Numbered from the stretch's first letter, positions 33,762-43,414 are shown. The stretch is DNA of 64,000 bases from Paenarthrobacter sp. GOM3 (GCF_018215265.2 NZ_CP136562.1:496001-560000), one strand, 5' to 3'. The notes: generated by a model from the sequence alone, not told the origin. Program-made: numbers and translations.

Positions 33762-34940
33762 ATGGTTCTCGATGCATTCTCTGTACGGGTTGCTTTGGGC
33801 GTGGTCACGGTGACGCTCTTCGTTCTTTTCTGCGCTTCCTTCCAACGCACCCGCTCACCCTACGCAGGCTGGTGGAGCCTTGCACTGCTGGAATTCATGG
33901 TGGGCAACGCTGCGTTCCTCCTCAACGGCACCACCCATCAGCAATGGGCCAACCCGGTGGGCAACGTCCTGGTGGTGGCCGGCGCATTCAGCGTCTGGGC
34001 CGGCGCAAGGTCGTTGCGGGACCTCAAAACAACGCCTTGGCAGTTGGCGGTGGGCCCCGGCATCACGGCTGTTGCTTCCGTTCTGGAGGGCCCCGGAACC
34101 AACGTGTGGTCCGGGGGCTTCGTTTACCTGGCCATGATGACGGTTGGCATTGCGCTGGCGGCCAAGGATCTCTGGTTCATCAAGGCCTCCCATTCCCAAG
34201 TGCACAAGGCACTCTCCCTGGCGTCGGGCCTTCTGGCCCTCTACTACCTGGGCCGTTGGGTCGTCTACGCCACGGAAGGTCCCACCAGCACTACTTTCCG
34301 CACATACTTTGGGCCTGCACCATCCGGGCTGGTGTCCATGGTCCTGCTGGTCACAGTGTCCTTCAGCATGACGGCCCTGACCAGCGACCAGCTCATCAAG
34401 GGGCTCAAGGAACGGGCCGCCCGGGACCACCTGACAGGCCTGCTGAACCGGGGAACCTTCCTGGACCTTGCCACTGGCGAACTCAACCGCCTGCGGGCCA
34501 CGGAGTCCGGCGTCGCGATTGTCCTGGCGGACCTGGACCATTTCAAAGCCGTCAACGACGAGTATGGACACGGCACCGGGGACGCCGCCCTCAAAGCCTT
34601 CGCCGCGGCCTGCACTGCCTCGGCCAGGTCCACCGACCTCATAGCCCGTTACGGTGGCGAGGAGTTCATCCTCTTCCTCCCGGGGGCCACGCAGGAACGG
34701 GCCGAGAGCATCGCCGGCGAAATCAGCCGCCGCATGGCTGCGACGGACGTGCCGGAAGGCGTCACGTTTCCCACGATCAGCTACGGCGTAACGTCCAGCC
34801 CCCGTGCTGCGGCGGATCTCGCCTTCATGATCGAAGTGGCGGATGCAGCCCTTTACAGCGCCAAAGCACAAGGAAGAAACCGGATTGTTGGAGCAGACCG
34901 CCTCGAGGCGGCCGCTATCGCGGACGAGGCACGATCATGA
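33762..34940 (+). CDS. Membrane-bound diguanylate cyclase (GGDEF)
   Basis: Protein of 392 residues that should make cyclic di-GMP from two GTP. The N-terminal half has about six to seven hydrophobic helices forming a membrane sensor of no recognised class. The catalytic domain contains DHLTGLLNR, the metal-binding LADLDHFKAVND, and the active GGEEF at 298-302. An inhibitory-site RxxD (RSTD, 289-292) lies five residues upstream, so product inhibition is expected. It begins the second unit of the polysaccharide region and overlaps the next gene by four bases (ATGA). Confidence 0.92.
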   Translation: MVLDAFSVRVALGVVTVTLFVLFCASFQRTRSPYAGWWSLALLEFMVGNAAFLLNGTTHQQWANPVGNVLVVAGAFSVWAGARSLRDLKTTPWQLAVGPGITAVASVLEGPGTNVWSGGFVYLAMMTVGIALAAKDLWFIKASHSQVHKALSLASGLLALYYLGRWVVYATEGPTSTTFRTYFGPAPSGLVSMVLLVTVSFSMTALTSDQLIKGLKERAARDHLTGLLNRGTFLDLATGELNRLRATESGVAIVLADLDHFKAVNDEYGHGTGDAALKAFAAACTASARSTDLIARYGGEEFILFLPGATQERAESIAGEISRRMAATDVPEGVTFPTISYGVTSSPRAAADLAFMIEVADAALYSAKAQGRNRIVGADRLEAAAIADEARS

Positions 34941-35434
34941 ATGAGCTCACCACCAGGATCCAGATCCAACACAACCACGAGTTGTCAGCTTTCAGGCAGG
35001 ACATCACCAGCGCACCGTACCAAGGCGGACCACTCCCGTCCCTGAACGCCAGCCGCCGCTCAGTAAGGATGAGTCCGGTTCAGTCGGTCGAGGACGGAAA
35101 TGCCAACCTGACCATAGTGGCCGACGTCGAAGGACTCGCCTGGTTCACCGCGGACAAGGGCATGCTGGGTAGCTGCATCACGGTGTCCATCGCCGGGCAC
35201 CGCCGGAATACGGGCACCCGCGTCCACCTGCCCCTGGCTGAATGTGACGCCTGGATCGAGGCCATCCTCGGCGGGTCCTGGATCACCCACGTTTACCGGG
35301 CCGGGAACAAGGTTGAACCGGATGGCCGGTTGGACATTGCCTCCTACCGGCTCTTCCTGGACGAGCGCAGGAACCCCGTTTCCAAACCCCAAGCCGTAGC
35401 CGACTCCACGTTGCGCCGCCTGGAAGAGTCGTGA
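34937..35434 (+). CDS. Unknown 165-residue protein between two cyclic-di-GMP enzymes
   Basis: Soluble protein without signal peptide or membrane helix, and no family that I recognise. Its centre is a probable beta-rich domain (DGNANLTIVADVEGLAWFTADKG...GSCITVSIAGHRRNTGTRVHLPLAECDAWIEAIL), followed by a Tyr/Arg-containing C-terminus. An RRSVR stretch near residue 50 recalls the RxxxR of PilZ domains, but the matching D/NxSxxG is absent. It overlaps the genes on both sides by four bases, so it is made in step with a cyclase and a GGDEF-EAL protein. A role in cyclic-di-GMP signalling is implied by location only. Confidence 0.7.
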   Translation: MNELTTRIQIQHNHELSAFRQDITSAPYQGGPLPSLNASRRSVRMSPVQSVEDGNANLTIVADVEGLAWFTADKGMLGSCITVSIAGHRRNTGTRVHLPLAECDAWIEAILGGSWITHVYRAGNKVEPDGRLDIASYRLFLDERRNPVSKPQAVADSTLRRLEES

Positions 35435-36849
35435 CCAGCACTGCGTCCGGCTCTCCAGCAGACCTCGACCCCAGGATCGGAAGGCTGGAACGGCACATCC
35501 AGGCCCTGATGGAGGAACTGCACCAGGCACGCTACGAACAGCACCGGGACACCCTGACCGATGCCCTGACAGGGCTGGGCAACCGCATGGCGCTGATCAA
35601 CGCCTACATCGACGCGCAGGACGCGATGGCCCATGGCGCCGCCCCGCCGGCGCTGCTCCTCCTGAACCTGGACGGCTTCAAAGCTCTCAAGAACTCCGCC
35701 GGCCATGCCGCCGCGGACCAGATCCTGGTGACGGTCGCCATGCGCATCCGGTCGGCCGTCCGGGATAACGACGTCGTCACCCGCCTGGGTGGCGACGAGT
35801 TCGCGGTGCTGTTGCCGGCCACCCCGCAAACCCGGGCCACCGCCGTCGGAAACCGTATCCTTGCCGCGCTGGAACCAAACATCGACCTGGGAAACAACTC
35901 GGTCCGATGCGGGGCGAGCATGGGCCTGAGGATCGCCGAACCGCACCACAGCGCCGAGGACCTCCTCCAGGAAGCCGACCTGGCCATGGAGGAATCGAAA
36001 AGCGAGGGCCGGAACAAGCTCAAAGTGTTCGACCCCGGAACGTTGCATGCCAGGCAGCTTCAACGCCAGATCGTGGGAGAACTCCGCGACGCCATCCGTT
36101 CGGACCAGCTGGTCCTGTATTACCAGCCCATCGTGGAGCTTGCCACGGGACGGATCGAGGGATCCGAGGCACTGGTCCGCTGGAACCACCCCGTGCACGG
36201 CCTCATCATGCCGGACCAGTTCATCCCGGTTGCCGAAGCCACGGGCCTCATTGCGGAGTTGGGCCGGTGGGTCCTCCGGACAGCGGTGCGGCAGTTGCGC
36301 GAGTGGAGGGTGAATCCCGCAACTGCGCAACATGACTTTTCCATGCGGATCAACGTCTCCGCCGCGGACCTGCAGAGCCTGGAATTCGTGGACGACGTCA
36401 GCGAGGCCCTCGCCGAGGAGTCCCTGGCGCCGGAATCCCTGGTGCTGGAGTTAACCGAAAGCGCCATCATCCACAACAACGAGCTGGACCGTTACACCCT
36501 GGCCAGTTTGCAGAGGCTGGGCGTGGGGCTGGAAATCGATGACTTCGGTGCGGGCTATTCGTCCATGGGCTACCTCCGGAAGCTCCCGGTGGACCGCGTG
36601 AAAGTGGACCGGCAATTCGTGAAGGATCTCGGCAAGGATTCCGCGCAGCTCGGCTTCCTCGCCGCCATCCAGCAGGTCATCCGCTCCTGCGGCCTCGATG
36701 GCATCTGGGAGGGAATCGAAACGGCGGAGCAGGCTGAAGCCCTTCGAAGCATTGGCTGCACCAGCGGCCAAGGCTACTACTTCGGCAGGCCGTTGCCAGA
36801 GGCGGAGTTCACCGCGCAGCTGGCCTCGCAGCAAACGTGGCCGGCTTAA
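35431..36849 (+). CDS. GGDEF-EAL dual-domain cyclic-di-GMP enzyme
   Basis: Cytoplasmic protein of 472 residues. A short coiled-coil-like N-terminus (about 15-40) leads into a GGDEF domain with an intact GGDEF motif (120-124) and an RxxD inhibitory site (RDND, 111-114). The EAL domain has EAL at 246-248, INVSAADL, LELTES, DDFGAG at 370-375, KVDRQFV (Lys391) and GIETAEQA, so the phosphodiesterase residues look complete. It could make or degrade cyclic di-GMP depending on state. The GTG start overlaps the previous stop by four bases. A strong bidirectional terminator follows. Confidence 0.93.
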   Translation: MTSTASGSPADLDPRIGRLERHIQALMEELHQARYEQHRDTLTDALTGLGNRMALINAYIDAQDAMAHGAAPPALLLLNLDGFKALKNSAGHAAADQILVTVAMRIRSAVRDNDVVTRLGGDEFAVLLPATPQTRATAVGNRILAALEPNIDLGNNSVRCGASMGLRIAEPHHSAEDLLQEADLAMEESKSEGRNKLKVFDPGTLHARQLQRQIVGELRDAIRSDQLVLYYQPIVELATGRIEGSEALVRWNHPVHGLIMPDQFIPVAEATGLIAELGRWVLRTAVRQLREWRVNPATAQHDFSMRINVSAADLQSLEFVDDVSEALAEESLAPESLVLELTESAIIHNNELDRYTLASLQRLGVGLEIDDFGAGYSSMGYLRKLPVDRVKVDRQFVKDLGKDSAQLGFLAAIQQVIRSCGLDGIWEGIETAEQAEALRSIGCTSGQGYYFGRPLPEAEFTAQLASQQTWPA

Positions 36850-36852
36850 ACG

Positions 36853-36888
36853 AAAAACGCGGGACCACGTCCGTGGTCCCGCGTTTTT
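36853..36888. terminator. Bidirectional intrinsic terminator
   Basis: Perfect 16-bp stem AAAAACGCGGGACCAC (36853-36868) with GTGGTCCCGCGTTTTT (36873-36888), 4-nt loop, and T-runs on either strand. It separates the GGDEF operon from the converging purL. Confidence 0.95.
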
Positions 36889-36897
36889 CTGTGACGC

Positions 36898-39207
36898 TTA
36901 GCCGAAGTACTTCGGCAGCGTACCTTCGTGCGCTTCGCTGAGGGCGTCCAGGGAGAGCTCGTCCACGCCGTTGATCTCCAGCTTTCCACCGGCAGCGTCA
37001 ACAACGCCGATCCGGATGTGGGCGAAGCCGCGGGCCGTGCACATGTCCTTGAAGCGAACTTCCTCCGAACGCGGCACCGAAACGATGGCACGGGCCTGGG
37101 ATTCGGAGAAGAGGGCCGTGAACAGGTCCACGCCGTCACGTTCCATGAGTTCCTCAAGGGCAATGCGGGCGCCAACGCCATAGCGCAGCGAGGACTCAAC
37201 CAAGGCAGCCGCGAGGCCACCCTCGGAGAGGTCGTGGGCGGCGTCAACCATGCCATCGCGGGAAGCGTTGATCAGGATCTGGCCCAATTCACGCTCGGCC
37301 GCAAGATCGACCTTCGGCGGCAAGCCACCGAGGTGTCCGCGCAGGTTGGACCATTCCGAACCGTCCAGCTCCGCTGCGGTGGTGCCCAGCAGGTAGATGG
37401 CCTGGCCGTCCTCGCGCCAGCCTGACGGCGTGCGGCGGGCGACGTCGTCGAGCTTGCCCAGGACTGCCACCACGGGGGAGGGGTGGATGGGCGTGGTGCC
37501 GGTCTGGTTGTACAGGGAGACGTTGCCGCCGGTGACCGGGATGCCGAGCTCCATGCAGGCATCGGAGAGGCCACGGATGGCTTCGGCCAGCTGCCACATG
37601 ACATCCGGGTCCTCGGGGGAACCGAAGTTCAGGCAGTCACTGACGGCCATCGGAACGGCGCCGGAGGTGGCGACGTTTCGGTAGGCCTCAGCCAGTGCCA
37701 GCTGCGCACCCTGGTACGGCTCGAGGTACGTGTAGCGGCCGTTGGCGTCGGTGGCCAGGGCAACGCCCAGGCCGGTCTCCTCGTCAACGCGGACCACGCC
37801 GGCGTCGTCAGGGAACGCCATGGCGGTGTTGCCGCCAACGTAGCGGTCGTACTGGTTGGTGATCCAGGACTTGCTGCACATGTTCGGCGATGCCACCAGC
37901 TCGGTGACCGCCGCAGCCAGCTCGGACGGAGCCGACGGACGGCCGGCGTCTTCGACGGAACCGGTGAACGCGTTGGCCTGGACCGAGTCCTGCCACTCCG
38001 GGCGGGCGAACGGACGGTCGTAGACCGGGCCGTCGTGCGCAACGGTGCGGGGATCGACGTCGACGATTACTTCGCCTTCCCAGGTGATGATGAGGCGACC
38101 AGTGTCGGTCACTTCACCCAGCCAGGAGTATTCCACGGCCCACTTGTCCATCACGGCTTCGAAAGCAGCGATGTTCTCAGGGGTGACCACGGCCATCATG
38201 CGTTCCTGCGACTCGGACATGAGGATCTCGCCCGGGGTCAGCGTGGGGTCGCGCAGCAGGACGGAGGTCAGTTCGACCTCCATGCCGCCGTCACCGTTGG
38301 AGGCGAGCTCGGACGTGGCGCAGGAAATACCTGCGGCGCCGAGGTCCTGGATACCTTCAACCAACGAGCCCTTGAAGAGCTCAAGGCAGCATTCGATCAG
38401 GACCTTCTCAGCGAACGGGTCGCCCACCTGGACGGCCGGACGCTTGGAGGGCTTGGTGTCGTCGAAGGACTCCGAAGCGAGCACCGAAGCGCCGCCAATG
38501 CCGTCGCCGCCGGTGCGGGCACCGAACAGGACAACCTTGTTGCCTTTGCCGGACGCGTTGGCCAGGCGGATATCCTCGTGGCGCATGACGCCTACGGCGA
38601 GGGCGTTTACCAGCGGGTTGCCCTGGTAGACGGAGTCGAAGACCATTTCGCCGCCGATGTTCGGCAGGCCCAGGCAGTTGCCGTAGCCACCGATGCCGGC
38701 AACAGCACCGTGCATGACGCGGGCGGTGTCCGGGTGGTCGATGGCGCCGAAACGCAGTGGATCCATCACGGCAACCGGGCGGGCGCCCATGGAGATGATG
38801 TCGCGGACAATGCCGCCGATGCCGGTAGCGGCACCCTGGTACGGCTCAACGAACGACGGCGAGTTGTGCGACTCGATCTTGAACGTTACGGCCCAGCCGT
38901 CCCCGAGGTTGGTGACGCCGGCGTTTTCGCCGATGCCCACCAGCATGTCCTTCTTCATTTCCTCGGTGACCTTCTCGCCGAACTGGCGGAGGTGGTTCTT
39001 GGAGGACTTGTAGGAGCAGTGCTCGCTCCACATGACGGAGTACATGGCCAGCTCGGCGCCGGTGGGGCGGCGGCCAAGGACCTTGACGATCTCGTCGAAT
39101 TCGTTCTGCTTCAAGCCCAGCTCGGCCCACGGGAGTTCCGTGTCCGGGGTCTTGGCAGCGTGCTCAACGGTGTCGATGTTGAACTTCTTGGTGGTTTCCG
39201 TGGTCAC
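36898..39207 (-). CDS. purL: Phosphoribosylformylglycinamidine synthase subunit PurL
   Basis: ATP-dependent amidotransferase synthase subunit of 769 residues, the small PurL type that works with PurQ and PurS. It converts formylglycinamide ribonucleotide to the amidine with ammonia from PurQ, the fourth step of purine synthesis. Landmarks include [54 protein letters not shown] and [10 protein letters not shown]. Its ATG overlaps the purQ stop by four bases. It is the last gene of the purS-purQ-purL operon. Confidence 0.97.
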   Translation of the reverse strand: MTTETTKKFNIDTVEHAAKTPDTELPWAELGLKQNEFDEIVKVLGRRPTGAELAMYSVMWSEHCSYKSSKNHLRQFGEKVTEEMKKDMLVGIGENAGVTNLGDGWAVTFKIESHNSPSFVEPYQGAATGIGGIVRDIISMGARPVAVMDPLRFGAIDHPDTARVMHGAVAGIGGYGNCLGLPNIGGEMVFDSVYQGNPLVNALAVGVMRHEDIRLANASGKGNKVVLFGARTGGDGIGGASVLASESFDDTKPSKRPAVQVGDPFAEKVLIECCLELFKGSLVEGIQDLGAAGISCATSELASNGDGGMEVELTSVLLRDPTLTPGEILMSESQERMMAVVTPENIAAFEAVMDKWAVEYSWLGEVTDTGRLIITWEGEVIVDVDPRTVAHDGPVYDRPFARPEWQDSVQANAFTGSVEDAGRPSAPSELAAAVTELVASPNMCSKSWITNQYDRYVGGNTAMAFPDDAGVVRVDEETGLGVALATDANGRYTYLEPYQGAQLALAEAYRNVATSGAVPMAVSDCLNFGSPEDPDVMWQLAEAIRGLSDACMELGIPVTGGNVSLYNQTGTTPIHPSPVVAVLGKLDDVARRTPSGWREDGQAIYLLGTTAAELDGSEWSNLRGHLGGLPPKVDLAAERELGQILINASRDGMVDAAHDLSEGGLAAALVESSLRYGVGARIALEELMERDGVDLFTALFSESQARAIVSVPRSEEVRFKDMCTARGFAHIRIGVVDAAGGKLEINGVDELSLDALSEAHEGTLPKYFG

Positions 39208-39974
39208 TTGTCGCCTCCCACAATCTTGGTCAGTACGGAGGTGAAGAAACCGAGGCCGTCGGTGTCGCGGGGGGCGCCATCCAATGACTCGGGTCCGAAG
39301 CCGGTCTCCACAGCGTGCTCGGGGTGTGGCATGAGGCCCACCACGTTGCCTGCGGCGTTGGAGATGCCGGCGATGTCGCGGCGGGAGCCGTTCGGGTTGA
39401 AGCCCACGTAGCGGAACACCACGCGGCCTTCGGCCTCAAGGGCATCCAGAGTCTTCTCGTCGGCGATGTACTGGCCATCCTGGTTCTTCAACGGCACGAT
39501 GATTTCCTGGCCGTCTGTGTAGTCCACGGTCCAGGCGGTGTTGGCGTTTTCCACGCGCAGCGTCTGGTCGCGGCAGATGAACTTCAGGTGGTCGTTCTTG
39601 ATCATGGAACCGGGCAGCAGGTGCGACTCGGTCAGGATCTGGAAGCCGTTGCAAATACCCAGCACGGGGAGCTTTGCGTCGGAGTTGGCTGCATCAATGA
39701 TCTTGGTCATCAGCGGCGCGAAACGAGAGATGGCGCCTGCGCGGAGGTAGTCGCCATAGGAGAATCCGCCGGGGATGATGACAGCGTCAACGTCGCCCAG
39801 TTCGGAATCGGCGTGCCAGAGCGGAACCGCCGTGGCGCCGGCGAGCCGTACTGCACGGGCGGCGTCGCGGTCGTCAAGGGTGCCGGGGAAGGTGACGACG
39901 CCAACCTTGGCGCCTGCGAGCCTGGGCTCGGCGGCGACGGCTACAGCCTCGCCAATCAGGGGGATCGACGTCAT
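39204..39974 (-). CDS. purQ: Phosphoribosylformylglycinamidine synthase subunit PurQ
   Basis: Glutaminase subunit of 256 residues that supplies ammonia to PurL. The class I amidotransferase nucleophile lies in [11 protein letters not shown], and the His-Glu pair near the C-terminus in [28 protein letters not shown] is characteristic of PurQ. The frame opens at 40007, but ATG 39974 follows the purS stop by one base and has GAGG about 6 nt ahead, so it is preferred. The protein then keeps an N-terminal extension of about 20 residues before [14 protein letters not shown]. Confidence 0.96.
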   Translation of the reverse strand: MTSIPLIGEAVAVAAEPRLAGAKVGVVTFPGTLDDRDAARAVRLAGATAVPLWHADSELGDVDAVIIPGGFSYGDYLRAGAISRFAPLMTKIIDAANSDAKLPVLGICNGFQILTESHLLPGSMIKNDHLKFICRDQTLRVENANTAWTVDYTDGQEIIVPLKNQDGQYIADEKTLDALEAEGRVVFRYVGFNPNGSRRDIAGISNAAGNVVGLMPHPEHAVETGFGPESLDGAPRDTDGLGFFTSVLTKIVGGDK

Positions 39975-39975
39975 A

Positions 39976-40227
39976 TCAGGCCTCAACGACCTCGACGTTG
40001 ACAACATCCTCGATCACCGGGTTGGACAGGAGCGTCTCGGCAGCTTCGCGGGCCTGGGCCAGGATAGCGTCGGTCACCTCGCCGTCGACGGTCAGTTCAA
40101 AGCGCTTGCCTTGGCGGACTGCGCTGAAGCTGTTGAAGCCGAGGCGGGGCAATGCACCCACGATGGCCTTCCCCTGGGGGTCCAGAATCTCGGGCTTGGG
40201 CATGACGTCAACGACGATCCGGGGCAT
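39976..40227 (-). CDS. purS: Phosphoribosylformylglycinamidine synthase subunit PurS
   Basis: Small subunit of 83 residues that bridges PurL and Pur[32 protein letters not shown] and the C-terminal [18 protein letters not shown] are standard. AGGAG lies 8 nt before ATG 40227. It is the first gene of the operon; its promoter must lie in the following (rightward) intergenic stretch. Confidence 0.96.
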   Translation of the reverse strand: MPRIVVDVMPKPEILDPQGKAIVGALPRLGFNSFSAVRQGKRFELTVDGEVTDAILAQAREAAETLLSNPVIEDVVNVEVVEA

Positions 40228-40578
40228 CCGGTAACTCCTGTGCGGTGAGTTGGGTGAACCTTAAATAAGGCTGCCGCGGAGATGCCGTCTCACGCCGTTC
40301 AGCCGCATCCAAACAGCGTGATGAACACAGGGTTAAACACGGTTGTGAACTGCAATGTTTGAACGGCATGGGGGCGCTCCGCGAGCTTGCACACCTATTC
40401 TACCGGGACTGGCGCACATACCCTATTCAGCCCGTTTCCGCGAGGACACCCCGCCGTCATGGCAGAAATGCCCCATTTGAAGGCCCGACGGCGGCTGCCG
40501 CCAAGGCCCGCCGGTTCCCGGTGTGAAGGTTCGACGGCGGCGCTGGCCGCGGGTGGCCCGCATCACTAGGATTGCGGC
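40228..40578. other. Intergenic region with the purSQL promoter
   Basis: About 350 bp without a convincing gene. On the minus strand it must hold the purS promoter and a leader; I see no clear -35/-10 pair, guanine/PRPP riboswitch or terminator. The right half has two GACGGCGGC words (40488-40496, 40529-40537) in very GC-rich sequence. Short frames here look like noise. Confidence 0.5.
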
Positions 40579-40764
40579 ATGGCTGAGAAACCGAAATCGA
40601 TGGTGCTGGGCGTTGTGGCCGCGGCCGTTTTTGCCGGGCTTGGCCGGATGGTCATCCAAAAAATCCTGTCCGACAGGGCGGCGCGGGAGCGTCATCTCAC
40701 GGCGCCGCTGGACCAGGAAACGCGGGCAAAGATCAGCGAAGCACTGCGTACACCCCGCAAATAG
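40579..40764 (+). CDS. Small single-span membrane protein
   Basis: Protein of 61 residues. MAEKPKSMVLGVVAAAVFAGLGRMVIQKIL contains one hydrophobic helix, followed by a charged cytoplasmic tail (SDRAARERHLTAPLDQETRAKISEALR). AGGATT precedes the ATG. The pattern of one helix plus an amphipathic tail is common for small actinobacterial membrane proteins of unknown role. It stands alone between purS (divergent) and the DUF1540 gene. Confidence 0.6.
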   Translation: MAEKPKSMVLGVVAAAVFAGLGRMVIQKILSDRAARERHLTAPLDQETRAKISEALRTPRK

Positions 40765-40886
40765 CCTCGTAATAGAGCACGCACAAATGCGCTAATGGTT
40801 CGGGTTCAACCGTGGAATTCCGGCGTAGCTTGGAGGTACACGCGGGGTTCGCCCCAGTACCATTCAGGATCCAGCCAGGAGGAACA

Positions 40887-41177
40887 ATGACCGAACACAT
40901 TGCCGAAGTATCCGCCTGTAGCGTGGGCAGTTGCGGCTTCAACCACGACGGCTGCACTGCCTTTGGAATCACCATCGGTGGCACCCAGGACCACGCTTCC
41001 TGTGCAACGTTCATTGACACCAACGCGATGGGCGGCCTTCCCAAGGTCCTCGCGCATGTGGGTGCTTGCCAGCGCTCCGAATGCGTCCACAACAACAACC
41101 TCATGTGCGAAGCGCACGACGTCAGGGTCGGCCCCGGCCGTGAAGCGGCTGACTGCCTGACCTACGAGCACGCCTGA
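40887..41177 (+). CDS. DUF1540 protein with two Cys-rich repeats
   Basis: Protein of 96 residues with two copies of the DUF1540 pattern: Cys11, Cys16, Cys23, Cys39 (SACSVGSCGFNHDGCTAFGI) and Cys61, Cys66, Cys74, Cys90. Each set could hold a zinc ion. The frame opens earlier (40812), but AGGAGG lies just before ATG 40887. The family is found in Firmicutes and Actinobacteria, often linked to stress or spores; the function is unknown. It converges on a manganese catalase gene across a shared terminator. Confidence 0.85.
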   Translation: MTEHIAEVSACSVGSCGFNHDGCTAFGITIGGTQDHASCATFIDTNAMGGLPKVLAHVGACQRSECVHNNNLMCEAHDVRVGPGREAADCLTYEHA

Positions 41178-41191
41178 TTGTTCCGCGACAA

Positions 41192-41223
41192 GCGGGCCTG
41201 CCCTCTTCGAAGGGCAGGCCCGC
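41192..41223. terminator. Bidirectional terminator
   Basis: Perfect 13-bp stem GCGGGCCTGCCCT (41192-41204) with AGGGCAGGCCCGC (41211-41223) and a 6-nt loop, between the DUF1540 gene and the converging catalase. Confidence 0.85.
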
Positions 41224-41238
41224 TGTCAGTTTGAGGGG

Positions 41239-42189
41239 CTACTTTTTGGCTTCCTTGGGGTTGTCCGCATCATGCAGTTCCTGTTCGGCTACTGCCTGTA
41301 TCATCGCCAGAAGTTCTGGGTCCAGTCCGGGGGCGAACTCTTCCTTCCGCTCCGGAGCGATGGTCATGGGGAACCCATCAGGCATGGTATCCGTACGGAG
41401 CTCCGTTCCGTCGTTGGACGGTGAAGCGCCCCGGTATAGCTTGCCCGCTTCGCTGAGGTTGTCGGCGCTGAAGGTGTATTGGACGCTTTGAAGTCCCAGG
41501 TCCAGGAGCTTCTTGACCTCGGGGAATTGCTCGGCGTTGGTCTTGGGAATTGGAAGGACCTTCCCCCAGTTCACGCCCAGGCTTTCCAGCGCCTTGGCGT
41601 AAGCATTTTCGTGTGCCTGGTCGCGGACGATCAAGTAGGCGATGGTGGACCGCGCAGTCTTGTTGTCCGTCATCTCGTAGATGCGGCATTTCTGCAGGCG
41701 GCCCGTCGACTCCAGCATCAGGTTGTAGAGGAGGTCGAGGACCAGGTTGCCGCTGTTGTAGACCCACGAACCGCTCCACGGGTTTCCTGCTGCGTCTACC
41801 GGAAGCGCGCCCTGGGCGCCCACGAGGTAGTGGTGGATGTTGCTGTGGTCCAGGGCGATGTTGAGCGGAGTGGCCCCTCCTGCACCGGGCTGGTCCACCG
41901 GATCCTTTTTCTTGCCCTGGTACTCAGGTGAGCCGTCCAGGAGCCGGGAGATCGTGGTGCCGATGAGTTCCACATGGCTGATCTCCTCGGTGCCGATGCC
42001 CTGAAGGAGGTCCTTGAAAGGCTTCGATGCCGGATCGCCCCTGAGGTTCATGCTTTGGAAGAGGTATTGCATCATGGTGCGCATTTCGCCGAACTGGCCG
42101 CCCAGGCCTTCCTGTAGGGCGTTGGCTGCTGCGGGATCTGGCTCATCTACGGCGATTTCGTTGATGAGCAATTGGGTGTGCAGATACAT
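41239..42189 (-). CDS. Manganese (non-heme) catalase
   Basis: Di-manganese catalase of 316 residues that splits hydrogen peroxide into water and oxygen. The four-helix core shows the expected Glu/His ligands in GGQFGEMRTMMQYLFQSMN, GIGTEEISHVELIGT, LMLESTGRLQKCRIYEM and VRDQAHENAYAKALE. The C-terminal part (DGFPMTIAPERKEEFAPGLDPELL) is typical of the long form. The upstream region carries a TAAGCATACTTA palindrome that also occurs, with one change, before the LapA-domain gene at 52050, suggesting common stress control. Confidence 0.93.
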   Translation of the reverse strand: MYLHTQLLINEIAVDEPDPAAANALQEGLGGQFGEMRTMMQYLFQSMNLRGDPASKPFKDLLQGIGTEEISHVELIGTTISRLLDGSPEYQGKKKDPVDQPGAGGATPLNIALDHSNIHHYLVGAQGALPVDAAGNPWSGSWVYNSGNLVLDLLYNLMLESTGRLQKCRIYEMTDNKTARSTIAYLIVRDQAHENAYAKALESLGVNWGKVLPIPKTNAEQFPEVKKLLDLGLQSVQYTFSADNLSEAGKLYRGASPSNDGTELRTDTMPDGFPMTIAPERKEEFAPGLDPELLAMIQAVAEQELHDADNPKEAKK

Positions 42190-42263
42190 TGCGATTCCTC
42201 ACGTTGTTCATGCTGCTCCTGTGGGATGGAATCCCACTGCTGGCCACCCCGGAGCCAACACCA

Positions 42264-42275
42264 TAAGCATACTTA
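42264..42275 (-). promoter_or_regulatory. TAAGCATRCTTA motif upstream of catalase
   Basis: TAAGCATACTTA lies 75 bp before the catalase ATG. It differs by one base from the perfect palindrome TAAGCATGCTTA at 51995-52006, which lies 43 bp before the LapA-domain gene; flanking AATAAGTA and TTATG bases are also shared when both are read toward their gene. It may be a regulator site or part of a promoter. Confidence 0.45.
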
Positions 42276-42297
42276 TTATCTGCAGGCAACCCCCACG

Positions 42298-43254
42298 TTA
42301 TGCCCCTTCGCCCGCAACCTGGTTGGTCAAAGGGCGGCCTTCCTTGAGTGCGGTGACATTCGTGAGGACCAACCGGGAGGAGCCTTTGGGCCGGTTACCG
42401 GCCACGTGCGGGGTGATGATCAGGTTGGGCGCAGCCCACAGTTCCGACCATGCCGGGAGCGGCTCCTGCTTGGTGACGTCAAGGGCGGCGACGCGGAGCC
42501 GTCCCTCCTGCAGGGCGGCCAGCAGTGCGTCTTCGTCAACGGTGGCGCCGCGGCCCACGTTGACGAAAACTGCGCTGGCGGGAAGGTGCCGAAGGATGTC
42601 GTCGTTCAGGGCATCGGCGGTGTCGGGCGTGGCGGGAAGGATGGAGATCAGCACATCGGTAGTGCCCAGGACGTGGGGAAGTTCCTCGGTTGAGACCACC
42701 GGGAAGCCGTAGCGCTCACCTTTGGAGTTGGCCACCCCGGTGACTTTCGCACCCAGGGTGGCCAGCAGGGGAGCGAGCCGTCCGGCGATCGAACCGAAGC
42801 CCCAGATGGTGACGTTGGCGCCGTCGAGCGTGTAAAGCTGTTCGGTGGCGGGATCGGACTGCGCGGCGTTGAACTCCGTGTTCCAGGTGGTGTTCCGTTG
42901 GGCTTCCTGCAGGACGTCCAGGCGCCGAACCGCAGCAAGAACCAGCGCCAGTGCGTGCTCGGCGACGGGGCCATCGTGCAGCGAGCGGCCGGAGGTGATG
43001 GCCACATGGTCGGCGAAACCAGCCGCAAGCACGGAGTCAGGCCCGGCTGCCAGTGTCTGGACAAGCTTGAGGTTCGGCATTCCACTGGCCGCGTCCGCCA
43101 GGTTCTCCTGGGTGTTGCGCCACACAATGAGGACCTCAGCGTCACGGTGCCCGCTGGGGATGGGTTGGTCCACGGCGTAAGTGGTTACCTCGTCCCCAGC
43201 GTCGGTGAGTTCGGCGAGGTCCAGTTCGATGGTGTCCGGGGCAAGGATCTTCAC
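42298..43254 (-). CDS. D-isomer-specific 2-hydroxyacid dehydrogenase
   Basis: NAD-dependent dehydrogenase of 318 residues. The nucleotide-binding motif is VTIWGFGSIAGRLAPLLATLG. The catalytic Arg is in VFVNVGRGATVDEDAL, Glu in ALDVTKQEPLP, and His in NLIITPHVAGN. It would interconvert a 2-keto acid and a D-2-hydroxy acid; the substrate is open. The frame extends upstream to 43575, but GTG 43254, with GGAG 6 nt ahead, gives MKILAPDTIEL, a normal family start. It is a single gene. Confidence 0.88.
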   Translation of the reverse strand: MKILAPDTIELDLAELTDAGDEVTTYAVDQPIPSGHRDAEVLIVWRNTQENLADAASGMPNLKLVQTLAAGPDSVLAAGFADHVAITSGRSLHDGPVAEHALALVLAAVRRLDVLQEAQRNTTWNTEFNAAQSDPATEQLYTLDGANVTIWGFGSIAGRLAPLLATLGAKVTGVANSKGERYGFPVVSTEELPHVLGTTDVLISILPATPDTADALNDDILRHLPASAVFVNVGRGATVDEDALLAALQEGRLRVAALDVTKQEPLPAWSELWAAPNLIITPHVAGNRPKGSSRLVLTNVTALKEGRPLTNQVAGEGA

Positions 43255-43414
43255 GGCAACTCCAGGTTCATGAGTGGGACGGTTCGGTCTTGAGGCTACC
43301 GCTTTGCCCTCTTCGGAGCCGACGCCACTTAACCCTTGGCAATGTGACCGCCAACACATAGGGTGGTAGGACGTTCGACGTAGCACGTAGCATCCACTCG
43401 AAAGGACACTCGAT

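Noticed and set aside
34937..35434. PilZ domain in the unknown 165-residue protein
   Set aside because: RRSVR fits RxxxR, but no D/NxSxxG motif follows at the expected distance.
40387..40569. 60-residue frame upstream of the small membrane protein gene
   Set aside because: Arg/Pro-rich, no ribosome-binding site, lies in GC-rich promoter DNA.
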